Origin: JAVKFY01 sp040223615
GTDB taxonomy: Bacteria > Pseudomonadota > Alphaproteobacteria > GCA-2731375
Assembly: GCA_040223615.1 (NCBI GenBank)
Contig: JAVKFY010000040.1
Location: 62,001-126,000 of the forward strand
DNA length: 64,000 nt
Direction of reading: 5' to 3'
In this document: in pieces, positions 17,706-26,973 of the stretch
How the letters are laid out: each line of letters starts with the position of its first letter
Numbering within the stretch: the stretch's first letter is position 1
The notes under the pieces: generated by a model
Database searches by the model: none
What the model was told of the DNA's origin: nothing
The model's input: the letters and a program-made list of their open reading frames with translations, nothing else
Translations under genes and position numbers: made by a program

Positions 17706-18680
17706 TCAGCCTTTGGCGCGGAAGTAGAGTTCGCTGAGGCCGAAGCAGACGGCGCCGAGCGCCAGCGGCACGAGGTAGTAGGTGACGCGGAAGATGACCA
17801 GCGCCCCGACCACGCTGGCGCCGGGCAGCAACACCAGCACGATACCCTCCAGCACACCGTAGCCGCCGGGCACGTGACTGATCAGGGCGGCCACGTTGGC
17901 CACCGCGTAGGCCGTCGCGACGCCGGCGAAGTCGACCTCGGCCAGCCCGGCCAGCGCCTGGTAAAGGCAGGCCGCGAGCAGCAGGTAGTTCAGCGCGCCG
18001 ATCGCGCATTGCCCCAGTGCTAGGCGCAGCGAGGGCAGCTCGAACGACCAGCGCCAGACGTGCACGGTATCGCGATAGAACGCGCACAGGCCGACATAGG
18101 CGGTCGGGATCGCCAGGCAGACGGCGCCGGCGGCCAGCGTTGCGGTTCGCCCGATCGGCAACATCTCGGCGGCGAAGGACGGGCCCGCCAGCAAGGCGAC
18201 GCCGCCCAGCAGGCTGAGACCCAGGCCGACGGTGGTGCCGCAGAAGCCGACGAGGCGGGCGAGCTGTTCCAGCGTCAGCCCCTTGCGGGCATAGAAGCGG
18301 TAGCGGACGGCGCCGCTGCTAAGCGCCGCGAAACCGATCGTGTGGCCCAGCGAAAGGCTGGTGAACGAGGTGAGCGCGACGTAGGGATAGGGATACCTGA
18401 CGCCGGCGTAGCGCAGTCCCAAGGTGTCGAACAGCGTCAGGCAGGCGTAGCTGCCGGCCGCACACAGGCCGGCCAGCGCGATCCGGTGCATCGGCACTTC
18501 GCGCAGCGCCGCCAGCACCTCCGCCAGGCTGTAGGCCTGCGCGACCCGGTAGATCAGGATCCCGCACAGCACCAGCGCCCCGACGGCGGCCAGCGTGCGC
18601 CAGCCCGGCAGCCGCCAGCGACTGTCGCGCGCCTCTTGCGCATGCGGCGCTTGCCCGGCCGTCGTCAGGTTTGCTCTCAT
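17706..18680 (-). CDS. YbhN/LPG-synthase transmembrane family protein
   Basis: A 324-residue integral membrane protein of the UPF0104/LPG_synthase_TM family, with about eight helices. The signature HVPGGYGVLEG is near residues 258-268, and SSGAVRYRFY lies in the first half. It contains only the flippase-like membrane part and not the lysyl-transferase domain, so it is unlikely to make lysyl-phosphatidylglycerol by itself; stand-alone members are of uncertain function. It is divergent from the amidohydrolase gene, with 56 bp between the starts. Confidence 0.85.
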   Translation of the reverse strand: MRANLTTAGQAPHAQEARDSRWRLPGWRTLAAVGALVLCGILIYRVAQAYSLAEVLAALREVPMHRIALAGLCAAGSYACLTLFDTLGLRYAGVRYPYPYVALTSFTSLSLGHTIGFAALSSGAVRYRFYARKGLTLEQLARLVGFCGTTVGLGLSLLGGVALLAGPSFAAEMLPIGRTATLAAGAVCLAIPTAYVGLCAFYRDTVHVWRWSFELPSLRLALGQCAIGALNYLLLAACLYQALAGLAEVDFAGVATAYAVANVAALISHVPGGYGVLEGIVLVLLPGASVVGALVIFRVTYYLVPLALGAVCFGLSELYFRAKG

Positions 18681-18736
18681 GGGTAATAGACGCGTCGGGC
18701 TGGCGATCGGTTCCGCCCCGTGCCGGAGGTAAGCCC

Positions 18737-19987
18737 TTGAAGGCCATCCTGTTCCGCAACTGCCGCTTGCTCGATCCGGAGCGCGACGAGATCGTCGACG
18801 GCCACGAACTGCTGGTCGAGGACGGGCGGATTAAGGACGTCGCCGACCGGCCGATCAAGGCCTCGGGCGCCGACGTGATCGACGGCGGCGGGCGCACCCT
18901 GATGCCCGGCCTGATCGACTGCCACGTTCACGTGGTGCTGTCGGAGGTGTTCATCCGCACCCTGGAGAACATTCCCGTCACGCTGATGACCGCGCGGGCG
19001 ATGAACCTGATCGGGGCAATGCTGGGGCGCGGCTTCACCACGGTGCGCGATACCGGCGGCGCCGACTGGGGATTGAAGACGGCGGTCGAGCAGGGGCTGT
19101 TTCCCGGCCCGCGGCTGTTCATCGCCGGCCGGGCGCTGGGGCCGACCGGCGGGCACAGCGACGGGCGCCGACGCACCGATACTGCGGCCTCGGGCGGCAC
19201 CGCCGACGCGCTGTCCTTCGCCATGGGCATCGCCGACGGGGTCGACGGCGTGCGCAAGGCGGTGCGCGAGGAAATGCGCCAGGGCTGCGACCACGTGAAG
19301 CTGATGATGTCGGGCGGGGTGTCGTCGCCTTACGATCCGCTCGACAGCCTGCAATTCTCGCCCGCCGAGGTGACGGCGGCGGTGGACGAGGCGCACGCCT
19401 TCGGCCGCTACGTCTGCGCGCACGCCTACACGCCCGAAGCGATCCAGCGCGCCGCGCATGGCGGCGTGCGCTCGATCGAACACGGCAACCTGGTCGACGA
19501 GCCGACCGCCACGCTGATGGCCGAGAACGGCATGTTCCTGGTCGCCAATCTGGTGACCTACTACGCGATGCGCGAGCGCGCGGCGTCCTTCGGCATGCCG
19601 AAGGAGATGCTGGAAAAGAACGAGCTGGTGATCGAGGGCGGCCTGCGCAGCCTGGAAATCTGCAAGCGCGCCGGCATCCCGGTGCCGTACGGCACCGACC
19701 TGCTGGGCCAGCTCCAGGTGGAGCAGTCCCGCGAGTTCGAGCTGCGCGCGCAGGTGCTCTCGCCGCTGGAGATCGTGCGCCAGGCCACCACCGTCGGCGC
19801 CCAGCTGCTGCGTCGCGAGGGTGAGCTCGGCTGCCTGCGGCCGGGCGCGCATGCCGACTTGCTGCTGGTCGACGGCGATCCGCTGCGGGACATCGGCCTG
19901 CTGGCGCGGCCGGCGGAGAGCCTGGCGATGATCATGCAGGGCGGGACGCTGCATCGGAATCGACTGCCGGGTGGAGACGGCCGATGA
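18737..19987 (+). CDS. Metal-dependent amidohydrolase (imidazolonepropionase/prolidase-like)
   Basis: A TIM-barrel amidohydrolase of 416 residues. His63 and His65 form the first metal site (DCHVH), a Lys in HVKLMMSG is the probable carboxylated bridge, His residues follow in CAHAYT and SIEHGN, and an Asp in YGTDLLG closes the set. Relatives hydrolyse Xaa-Pro or N-acyl amino-acid bonds or related cyclic amides. The start is a TTG at 18737: it has a perfect GGAGG 7 bases upstream, and the fold begins there, while a longer frame starting upstream would overlap the neighbouring promoter. The stop overlaps the next amidohydrolase (ATGA). Confidence 0.85.
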   Translation: MKAILFRNCRLLDPERDEIVDGHELLVEDGRIKDVADRPIKASGADVIDGGGRTLMPGLIDCHVHVVLSEVFIRTLENIPVTLMTARAMNLIGAMLGRGFTTVRDTGGADWGLKTAVEQGLFPGPRLFIAGRALGPTGGHSDGRRRTDTAASGGTADALSFAMGIADGVDGVRKAVREEMRQGCDHVKLMMSGGVSSPYDPLDSLQFSPAEVTAAVDEAHAFGRYVCAHAYTPEAIQRAAHGGVRSIEHGNLVDEPTATLMAENGMFLVANLVTYYAMRERAASFGMPKEMLEKNELVIEGGLRSLEICKRAGIPVPYGTDLLGQLQVEQSREFELRAQVLSPLEIVRQATTVGAQLLRREGELGCLRPGAHADLLLVDGDPLRDIGLLARPAESLAMIMQGGTLHRNRLPGGDGR

Positions 19988-21456
19988 CCGATCGACTGCT
20001 GATCGCCGGCGGCCTGGTGCTCGACGCCTCGGGCGACGGGCGCCCGGAATCGCTCGACATCCTGGTCGAGGATGGCGACATCGCCGCGCTGCTGGCGCCC
20101 GGCGAGGCCGGCGACGAGAACGCGGAACGGCTGGATGCCAGCGGCCACATCGTGGTGCCGGGGCTGGTCAACGCGCACACCCATTCGCACGGCGCGCTCG
20201 GCAAGGGCCTGATCGACGACCGCTGGCCGTTGGAATTGCTGCTGAACGCCGGACCGGGCGTCACCGGCGGGCGCAGCGCGGCGCAGAAGAACCAGTCGGC
20301 GCTGCTGTCGGCCATCGAGCTGGCGAAGAAGGGCTGCACCGCCTGCTACGACCTGTGCCTGGAGGTGCCACTGCCGACCGAGGACGGGTTGCTGGCGGTC
20401 GCGGAAGCCTACGAGGCGGTCGGCATCCGGGCGGTGCTGGCGCCGATGATGGCGGACACGACGCTCTACCACGCGATGCCCGGCCTGTGGGGTTCGCTGC
20501 CCGAGGCCCTGCGTCCGCCGGCGATGGCCGACGACACCTGGCGCCAGGCGCTGGCGGTGGTCGAGCGGGCGGTGGAGGCCTGGCCGCATGCCCTCGATAG
20601 GGTGCGGCCGGCGCTGGGGCCGACCATCCCGATGCACTGTTCCGACGACTTCCTGCGCGCCTGTGCGCGCCTTTCCGCCGACCTCGGCCTGCCGGTACAG
20701 ACCCATCTGGCGGAATCGGTGGTGCAGGCCAAGGTGGCGCTGGAGCGGTATGGCCGCTCGCTGACCGCCCATCTCGACCATGTCGGGCTGCTGAGCGAGC
20801 GGTTTTCCGCCGCGCACGCGATCTGGATCGACGACGACGATATCGCCCTGCTGGCCGAACGCGGCTGCGCGGTGGCGCACAACCCGGCCAGCAACCTGCG
20901 TCTGGGCTCTGGCGTCGCCAAGCTGCGGGCGATGCTCGACGCCGGCATCCCGGTCGGCATCGGCACCGACTCGACCAGCACCTCCGACGGCCAGAACCTG
21001 ATCGAGGCGATGCGCCTGGGCGCCTATCTGTCGCGCGCCGAGGAACGCGAGCCGGATCGCTGGGTCGGCGCGCTGGAGGCGTTCCGCTGCGCCACCGCCG
21101 GCAGCGCTCGTGTTTTGGGCCTGGCGGACCGGATCGGCCGCATCGCGCCGGGCTTTGCCGCCGATCTGGTGTTCCTGCGCCGCGACGAGATCACTTTCGT
21201 GCCGGAGGGCGACATCCTGGTGCAGTTCGTGTTCGCCGAATCCGGCCTGTCGATCGATCGCGTGATGGTCGCCGGCAAGTCCATCGTGGTCGACGGCCGC
21301 ATGACCACCATCGACGAGGCCAGGCTGTACGGCGAGGCGCGCGCCACCGCCGCCGAACTGCTCGAACCGCTGGCACCGCAACGCGAGCGGCAGGCGGCGC
21401 TGGCCGAGTATGTCTTGGATTTCTGCCGCGGCCGCTATCCGGGCGACGAGGAATGA
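19984..21456 (+). CDS. Amidohydrolase of the ATZ/TRZ, SAH/MTA deaminase-like group
   Basis: A 490-residue aminohydrolase. Metal ligands are His65 and His67 (HTHSH), His in QTHLAES, His in SAAHAIWI and Asp in GTDSTSTSDG. HNPASN is the motif shared by S-adenosylhomocysteine/methylthioadenosine deaminases, guanine deaminase and triazine hydrolases. The product is probably a deaminated purine or related ring, but substrate is not fixed by sequence alone. It is coupled by 4-bp overlaps both to the amidohydrolase upstream and to the ArsC-like gene downstream, so the three form one unit. Confidence 0.87.
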   Translation: MTDRLLIAGGLVLDASGDGRPESLDILVEDGDIAALLAPGEAGDENAERLDASGHIVVPGLVNAHTHSHGALGKGLIDDRWPLELLLNAGPGVTGGRSAAQKNQSALLSAIELAKKGCTACYDLCLEVPLPTEDGLLAVAEAYEAVGIRAVLAPMMADTTLYHAMPGLWGSLPEALRPPAMADDTWRQALAVVERAVEAWPHALDRVRPALGPTIPMHCSDDFLRACARLSADLGLPVQTHLAESVVQAKVALERYGRSLTAHLDHVGLLSERFSAAHAIWIDDDDIALLAERGCAVAHNPASNLRLGSGVAKLRAMLDAGIPVGIGTDSTSTSDGQNLIEAMRLGAYLSRAEEREPDRWVGALEAFRCATAGSARVLGLADRIGRIAPGFAADLVFLRRDEITFVPEGDILVQFVFAESGLSIDRVMVAGKSIVVDGRMTTIDEARLYGEARATAAELLEPLAPQRERQAALAEYVLDFCRGRYPGDEE

Positions 21457-21815
21457 ACCGAATGACCGCGACCGTCACCATCCACGGCATCAAGAACTGC
21501 GACACCATGAAGAAGGCGCGCAGCTGGCTCGACGGCAAGGGTGTCGCCTACGCCTTCCACGACTACAAGGCGGCGGGAATCGATGCCAAGACGCTGCGCG
21601 GCTGGGCCGGACAGGTGGGGTGGGAGACCCTGCTCAACCGGCGCGGGACGACCTTCCGCAAGCTCCCCGATGCCGACAAGGCCGACCTGGACGAAGCCAA
21701 GGCGATCGCGCTGATGGTGGCGCAGCCGTCGATGATCAAGCGCCCGGTGCTGGACATCGACGGCAAGCTGCTGGTCGGCTTCAAGGCCGACCAGTATGAG
21801 CAGGCGCTGGGTTAG
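21453..21815 (+). CDS. ArsC/Spx-family thioredoxin-fold protein (YffB-like)
   Basis: A 120-residue member of the ArsC superfamily with the single active Cys in GIKNCDTMKKA and the conserved RPVLDIDGKLLVGF near the C-terminus. YffB-type proteins behave as weak glutathione-dependent thiol reductases; true arsenate reduction is not supported, since no ars genes are nearby. Its start overlaps the amidohydrolase stop; M4 is an alternative start. Confidence 0.85.
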   Translation: MNRMTATVTIHGIKNCDTMKKARSWLDGKGVAYAFHDYKAAGIDAKTLRGWAGQVGWETLLNRRGTTFRKLPDADKADLDEAKAIALMVAQPSMIKRPVLDIDGKLLVGFKADQYEQALG

Positions 21816-21991
21816 CTCCGGAAGTCGCCGAACAGCTTCGCCAGCAGGGCGATGAAGGCTGCGATCGCGAGCCAGATCGCGATGTTGCGCAAGGTCGACT
21901 TCTGGCGCAGGTTCCAGGCCACGATGCCGGGCGCGATCACCGCCAGCAGCAGCCCGAGATTGGTCAGCCGGATCAGGTCGGTCTGGTCCAT
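21812..21991 (-). CDS. Small two-helix membrane protein
   Basis: A 59-residue protein with two hydrophobic segments (about 10-27 and 36-53) joined by a basic loop (RQKSTLRN). The wording recalls the N-terminal membrane part of the alphaproteobacterial retropepsin-like (TIGR02281) protease, but no protease domain follows. It ends 4 bp inside the ArsC-like gene and is divergent from yfgM. Function unknown. Confidence 0.55.
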   Translation of the reverse strand: MDQTDLIRLTNLGLLLAVIAPGIVAWNLRQKSTLRNIAIWLAIAAFIALLAKLFGDFRS

Positions 21992-22094
21992 GACGGTGTG
22001 ACCATACGCCGCGAACGCCGGGTTGTCCCGAGGGCGGTCGCTGAGTAGTGTACGCGGCTCGCCTGAAAGGGCCGAAAAGGGAACGGAAACCGAC

Positions 22095-22748
22095 TTGTCC
22101 GACATCTTTCGCGAAGTCGACGAGGACGTCCGCAAGGACCAGCTCACCTCGCTGTGGAAGAAATACGGCGTCTTCGTCATCGCCGCCGCCGTGGCGCTGG
22201 TGCTGGGTACGGCCGCGTCGGTCGCCTGGCGCGAGTATCAGGCCAGTGTGCGCACGCAGGAGGCGCAGGCCTATCTCGACGCGATTACCGCCTTGCAGGA
22301 GTCCGACACCGGCCCGGCGCTGGGCCAGCTCGGCAAGCTGGCCGCCGACGGCGACACCGGCTACGCGACTCTGGCCCGGCTGCAGGAGGCGGCGGCGCTG
22401 CAACGTTCCGGCGACGGTCAGGCGGCGGTGGCCAGCTACGACACGATGGCCGAGGACGACGACGTACCGGAGATCTATCGCGACCTGGCTCGGCTGCTCG
22501 CGGTGCTGATCCTGCTCGACGACGGTGCCTCGGAGGCGGTCTCGGCCCGGGTCAACGCGCTGCTGGCGCCGGACAATCCGTGGCGGTTCAACGCCCGCGA
22601 GGTCGACGCGATCCTGGCGCTGCGCGACGGCAATCGCGAGGCGGCGGCGAACAAGTTCAAGAGCCTGGCCGACGACAACGAGGCGCCCGCCGGCATGCGC
22701 AGTCGCGCGCGCCAGGTGCTGGCCGTGCTCGGCGTCGCGGCGGAGTAG
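22095..22748 (+). CDS. yfgM: YfgM-like tetratricopeptide inner-membrane protein
   Basis: A 217-residue protein with a short cytosolic N-terminus (SDIFREVDEDVRKDQ), one membrane helix (about 26-45) and a periplasmic helical-repeat domain (TPR_21 family). In E. coli YfgM attaches periplasmic chaperones to the SecYEG translocon. The TTG start is chosen because the family N-terminus begins there and a purine-rich GGGAACGG lies upstream; longer readings would add a basic non-family leader. It precedes bamB by 4 bp, in the conserved yfgM-bamB-der order. Confidence 0.85.
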   Translation: MSDIFREVDEDVRKDQLTSLWKKYGVFVIAAAVALVLGTAASVAWREYQASVRTQEAQAYLDAITALQESDTGPALGQLGKLAADGDTGYATLARLQEAAALQRSGDGQAAVASYDTMAEDDDVPEIYRDLARLLAVLILLDDGASEAVSARVNALLAPDNPWRFNAREVDAILALRDGNREAAANKFKSLADDNEAPAGMRSRARQVLAVLGVAAE

Positions 22749-22752
22749 GGAC

Positions 22753-24081
22753 ATGCGAATCGGCGGCTTGGTCGCGGTGGCCGCGCTGGCTGTCGCGATG
22801 CTGGCGGGTTGCGAATTGCCCAGCTGGCTTGGCGAGCGCGAGGACCCGCCTCTGCCGGGCGAGCGCATCTCGGTGCTCACCCTGGACAAGACCCTGGAGC
22901 CGGACCCGCGGATCGCCGACCTGGAAGTACGGTTGCCGCCGCCGTGGCGTAATCCGGCCTGGCCGCAGCCCGGCGGCGTCGCCTCCAACGCCATGCATCA
23001 CCTTGAGCTGGGCGACGCACTGGCACAGGTCTGGCGCATCGATATCGGCGCCGGCGCCGACAGCGCGCGGCGGCTGGGCGCGATGCCGCTGGCGGCCGGC
23101 GGCAAGCTCTATGTGATGGATTCGCATTCCACCGTGGCGGCGTTCGACGCCGAGAGCGGCCGCGAGCTCTGGCGCGTCGGCCTGCGGCCGCGACACGAGG
23201 AGCGTGGCGCGCATGGCGGCGGCATCGCCTATGACCGTGGCCGCCTGTTCGCCACCACCGGCTATGGCGACGTGTTCGCGCTCAATGCCGAGACCGGCAA
23301 GATGTTCTGGAAGCGCGGTATCGGCGTGCCGCTGCGCGCGGCGCCGACGGTCGACAGCGGCCGGGTGTTCGTCATCTCCTACGATAACCAGATGAACGCA
23401 CTGTCCGATGTCGACGGCGAGGTGCTGTGGTCGCACGCCGGCATCCCGGAGGATGCCGGGCTGCTGGGCAGCGCCTCCGCGGCGGTCGAGGGCGATATCG
23501 TGGTCGCGCCCTATTCGTCGGGCGAACTGTTCGCCATGCGGGTGGAGAATGGCCGGGTGCTGTGGTCGGACCAGCTGGTCCGCGCCGGCGGCGCCACGGC
23601 GCTGGCGGCGCTGTCGGACATTCGCGGCCGGCCGGTGATGGACCGGGGCCTGGTCATTGCTATCAGCCACGCTGGGCGGATGGTCGCGATCGACGCGCGC
23701 ACCGGCGAGCGCATCTGGGACCTCGACATCGCCGGCATCGAGACGCCGTGGGTGGCCGGCGAGTTCATCTATGTCGTGACCACCTCGGCGGAGGTGGTCT
23801 GCGTTTCGCGGCGCGACGGTCGGGTACGCTGGGTGACCCAGTTGCAACGCTTCGAGGACGAGGAAGACAAGGAAGATCCGATCCTGTGGACCGGGCCGGT
23901 GCTGGCCAGCGACCGGCTGGTGCTGGTATCGAGCCACGGCTTCGCGGTGGCGATTTCGCCCTACGACGGCCACCTGCTGGGCCAGATGGAGCTGCCCGAC
24001 GGCGTCGCGTTGCCGCCGATCGTCGCCGATGGCGTCCTCTACCTGCTGACCGACGACGCCGACCTGATCGCGTTGCGCTAG
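22753..24081 (+). CDS. bamB: Outer-membrane assembly lipoprotein BamB
   Basis: BamB is the beta-propeller lipoprotein of the BAM complex, which inserts beta-barrel proteins such as the porin at 1.4-2.5 kb. The 442-residue protein begins with a lipoprotein signal peptide whose lipobox LAG-C has Cys20 as the acylated residue. The rest is a series of PQQ-like blades with repeated patterns such as AFDAESGRELW, ALNAETGKMFW and AIDARTGERIW. Its start is 4 bp after the yfgM stop, and der follows 64 bp on. Confidence 0.93.
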   Translation: MRIGGLVAVAALAVAMLAGCELPSWLGEREDPPLPGERISVLTLDKTLEPDPRIADLEVRLPPPWRNPAWPQPGGVASNAMHHLELGDALAQVWRIDIGAGADSARRLGAMPLAAGGKLYVMDSHSTVAAFDAESGRELWRVGLRPRHEERGAHGGGIAYDRGRLFATTGYGDVFALNAETGKMFWKRGIGVPLRAAPTVDSGRVFVISYDNQMNALSDVDGEVLWSHAGIPEDAGLLGSASAAVEGDIVVAPYSSGELFAMRVENGRVLWSDQLVRAGGATALAALSDIRGRPVMDRGLVIAISHAGRMVAIDARTGERIWDLDIAGIETPWVAGEFIYVVTTSAEVVCVSRRDGRVRWVTQLQRFEDEEDKEDPILWTGPVLASDRLVLVSSHGFAVAISPYDGHLLGQMELPDGVALPPIVADGVLYLLTDDADLIALR

Positions 24082-24110
24082 TGTGTTTGGGAAAGCCCGG
24101 CACCGGCCGG

Positions 24111-24126
24111 CGTCGCTTTAGCGACG
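24111..24126 (+). other. Short hairpin between bamB and der
   Basis: CGTCGC and GCGACG pair around TTTA in the 64-bp gap before der. No T run follows. It may modulate transcript levels between the two genes. Confidence 0.25.
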
Positions 24127-24145
24127 CACAGCGAAGAGATTAACC

Positions 24146-25483
24146 ATGGCCCTGACCGTTGCCATCGTCGGTCGACCGAATGTCGGCAAGTCGACCTTGT
24201 TCAACCGCCTGGTCGGCAAGCGGCTGGCGCTGGTCGACGACCGCCCCGGCGTGACCCGCGACCGGCGCGAGGGCGAGGCCCGGCTCGGCGACCTGAGCTT
24301 CCGCCTGATCGACACCGCCGGGCTGGAAGAGGCCCGCAAGGACACGCTGTCGGCCGGCATGCAGGCGCAGACCCGCGCCGCGCTGGTCCAGGCCGACCTG
24401 GCGCTGTTCCTGATCGACGCGCGCACCGGGATCACGCCGGAGGATTCCGCCTTCGCCCGCGAGCTGCGGGCGCAGCCGACGCCGGTGCTGCTGGTCGCCA
24501 ACAAGGCGGAAGGCCGCGCGGCCGATGCCGGCGTGCTGGACGCCTATCGCCTCGGCCTGGGCGAACCGCTGCCGATCTCGGCCGAGCATGGCGAGGGCAT
24601 GGCCGACCTCTACGCGGCGTTGCAGGCACACGAAAGCGAGGACGAGACGGCGGCGGACGACGAGGACGGGCCGCTGAAGCTCGCCATCCTGGGCCGCCCG
24701 AACGCCGGCAAGTCGACCCTGGTGAACCGGCTGCTGGGCGACGAGCGCATGCTGACCGGTCCGGAGCCGGGCGTCACGCGCGATGCCATCGCCGTGCCCT
24801 GGATCTGGAAGGGCAAGACGGTGGAACTGATCGATACCGCCGGCCTGCGCCGTCGTGCCCGGGTCGACGACGCATTGGAAAAGCTGTCGGCGGCCGATGC
24901 GCTGCGGGCGATGGCCTTCGCGCATGTCGTGGTGCTGCTGACCGACGCCGACGCGCCGCTGGAACGCCAGGACCTGACCCTGGCGCGCCGGGTGCTCGAC
25001 GAGGGGCGGGCGCTGGTGGTGGCGCTGTCGAAATGGGACACGGTCACCGACGCAAACGCGGTGCGGCGCGAGGCCGCCGACCGCATCACCCGCAGCCTGC
25101 CGCAGGCCAAGGGGGTGCCGTTGGTGCCGGTCTCCGCGATCACCGGGGTCGGCCTCGACAAGCTCATGCAGGCCGCATTCACGGCCTACGAGCGCTGGCA
25201 GGTGCGGCTGCCGACGGCGCGGGTGAACAAGGCCCTGGCGGCGCTGACCGAAGCGCACCCGCCGCCGCTGACCGATGCCGGCCGGCGCATCCGGCTGCGC
25301 TACGCGACGCAGCAGAAGAGCCGGCCGCCGACATTCGTGCTGTTCGGCAACGCGCCGGGCGCGCTGCCGGACTCCTACGTGCGCTACCTGCAGAACGGCT
25401 TCCGCGAGGCCTTCGGGCTGGACGGCGTGCCGATCCGGGTGCACCTGCGCAAGGGCAAGAACCCCTACGACGAGAAATCATGA
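24146..25483 (+). CDS. der: Ribosome assembly GTPase Der (EngA)
   Basis: Der carries two tandem GTPase domains and acts in maturation of the 50S subunit. The 445-residue protein shows both P-loops (GRPNVGKST near residue 9 and GRPNAGKST near 190), both G3 DTAG motifs, NKAE in the first and SKWD in the second domain, and the C-terminal KH-like domain (about 350-440) ending in KGKNPYDEK. Its TGA overlaps the P450 start (ATGA), an unusual coupling to a metabolic gene. Confidence 0.97.
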   Translation: MALTVAIVGRPNVGKSTLFNRLVGKRLALVDDRPGVTRDRREGEARLGDLSFRLIDTAGLEEARKDTLSAGMQAQTRAALVQADLALFLIDARTGITPEDSAFARELRAQPTPVLLVANKAEGRAADAGVLDAYRLGLGEPLPISAEHGEGMADLYAALQAHESEDETAADDEDGPLKLAILGRPNAGKSTLVNRLLGDERMLTGPEPGVTRDAIAVPWIWKGKTVELIDTAGLRRRARVDDALEKLSAADALRAMAFAHVVVLLTDADAPLERQDLTLARRVLDEGRALVVALSKWDTVTDANAVRREAADRITRSLPQAKGVPLVPVSAITGVGLDKLMQAAFTAYERWQVRLPTARVNKALAALTEAHPPPLTDAGRRIRLRYATQQKSRPPTFVLFGNAPGALPDSYVRYLQNGFREAFGLDGVPIRVHLRKGKNPYDEKS

Positions 25484-26856
25484 CGACCGCATTGAACGAA
25501 CCGCTTGAACCGCTGCCCCGTCCCCCGGCGCCGACCCGGCCGCTGGGCGCGCTCGGCATGATCCGGGCGCTGCGCGAGAACTCCATCGCGGTCTACGGGC
25601 CGGACGCCTTCGCCACGCCCTACAGCACGCTGAAGCTCGGCTGGCAGCATTTCGTGCTGCTGAACCATCCCGACCACATCCAGCACGTGCTGGTCGGCAA
25701 CCACGCGAACTACAACAAGGGCCGGATCATCCGGCAGATCCTCGGGCCGGCGCTGGGCGAGGGGCTGCTGACCGCCGAGGGCGAGACCTGGCGGCGCAAC
25801 CGGCGGATCGCCGCGCCGGCGTTCCTGCCGCGCCGCCTGGGCACCGTCGCCGACGTCGTGGTGGAGGAGAGCGAGCGGATGCTCGACGCCTGGGCCGGGC
25901 GCAACGAAGCCTTCGACATCGGCAAGGACATGATGGGGCTGACCATGTCGGTGGTCGCCCGCGCCCTGTTCAGCCGCGACATCGCCGGCCTGGTCGACAC
26001 GCTGGGCCCGGCGATCACCACTCTGATCGAGGGCTTCGGGCGGGTCTCGGCGATCGACCTGGTGGGACTGCCGGAATGGCTGCCGCGCCTGCACGGGCGC
26101 GAAACGCGCCAGGCCCTGAAGACGGTCGAGACCACGATCTACGACATCGTGCGCGAGCGCCGCGCCAATCCGGGCGAGGCTCGCGACGACCTATTGCAGA
26201 TGCTGCTCGACGCGCGCGACGAGGAGACCGGCGAAGGCTTTTCCGACAAGCAGCTCCGCGACGAGTTGATCACCATCTTCGCCGCCGGGCACGAGACCAC
26301 GGCGGTGGCGATGGCCTGGGTCTGGCTGATGCTCGACCGTCACCCGTCGGTGCGCGAGAAGCTGGAGGCCGAGCTCGACGCGGTGCTCGCCGGACGGGCG
26401 CCGACCTATGCCGACCTCGACGCCATGCCCTATGGCCGCATGGTGGTGGAGGAGACCATGCGGCTTTACCCGCCGGCCTTCACCATCAATCGCGTCGCGC
26501 TGAAGGACGACGCCGTCGACGGCCAGCCGATCCCGGCTGGCAGCATTGTCTCCATGAGCCCGTGGGTGACGCACCGCAACCCCAACCTGTGGCCGGACCC
26601 GGAGCGGTTCGATCCGGAGCGCTTCCGCCCCGAACTGGTGAAGCAGCGGCACAAGTACGCCTACCTGCCGTTCGGCGGCGGCCCGCGCATCTGCATCGGC
26701 AACGGCTTCGCGCTGCTGGAGGCCCGGCTGGTGCTGGCGACGCTGGCGCGGAAATACCGCCTGCGCGTCGAGCCCGGCCAGCATATCGTCCCGCAAGCGC
26801 GGATCACGCTGCGGCCGAGTCCGGGCGTGCAGGTGCGGCTGGAAGCGCGAGCCTAA
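25480..26856 (+). CDS. Cytochrome P450 monooxygenase
   Basis: A 458-residue soluble bacterial P450. The I-helix oxygen-activating AGHETT is at 269-274, the K-helix ExxR in EETMR near 324, the PERF-type motif in DPERF, and the haem loop FGGGPRICIG with thiolate ligand Cys405. There is no membrane anchor. The redox partner is not in the window. ATG 25480 overlaps the der stop by 4 bp. The converging genes downstream are fatty-acid or steroid-type beta-oxidation enzymes; a joint role is conceivable but unproven. Substrate unknown. Confidence 0.92.
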   Translation: MTTALNEPLEPLPRPPAPTRPLGALGMIRALRENSIAVYGPDAFATPYSTLKLGWQHFVLLNHPDHIQHVLVGNHANYNKGRIIRQILGPALGEGLLTAEGETWRRNRRIAAPAFLPRRLGTVADVVVEESERMLDAWAGRNEAFDIGKDMMGLTMSVVARALFSRDIAGLVDTLGPAITTLIEGFGRVSAIDLVGLPEWLPRLHGRETRQALKTVETTIYDIVRERRANPGEARDDLLQMLLDARDEETGEGFSDKQLRDELITIFAAGHETTAVAMAWVWLMLDRHPSVREKLEAELDAVLAGRAPTYADLDAMPYGRMVVEETMRLYPPAFTINRVALKDDAVDGQPIPAGSIVSMSPWVTHRNPNLWPDPERFDPERFRPELVKQRHKYAYLPFGGGPRICIGNGFALLEARLVLATLARKYRLRVEPGQHIVPQARITLRPSPGVQVRLEARA

Positions 26857-26863
26857 CCAAGAT

Positions 26864-26946
26864 CGTCATCCCGGCCTTGAGCCGGGATCCATGCAGACCG
26901 CCGTACCGTTGGCGACATGGACCCCGCGGTCAAGCCCGGGGTGACG
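26864..26946. repeat. Intergenic palindromic repeat (alphaproteobacterial type)
   Basis: An 83-bp composite palindrome bounded by CGTCAT and GTGACG. The left half holds CCCGGCCTTGAGCCGGG and the right half a matching CCCCGCGGTCAAGCCCGGGG, with CATG motifs inside. This layout is common between genes of alphaproteobacteria and can form cruciform or transcript hairpins. It lies between convergent genes. Confidence 0.65.
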
Positions 26947-26973
26947 GCTTGGGGGCTACCTCAGCCCCAAGCC
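26946..26973. terminator. Bidirectional terminator-like hairpin at the P450/dehydrogenase junction
   Basis: GGCTTGGGGGCT and AGCCCCAAGCC pair, with one bulged G, around a 5-base loop. The hairpin overlaps the last codons of the minus-strand dehydrogenase and is joined to the palindromic repeat. Confidence 0.4.

Noticed and set aside
21453..21815. Arsenate resistance gene arsC
   Set aside because: The protein belongs to the YffB/Spx-like branch, and no arsR, arsB or acr3 gene is near.
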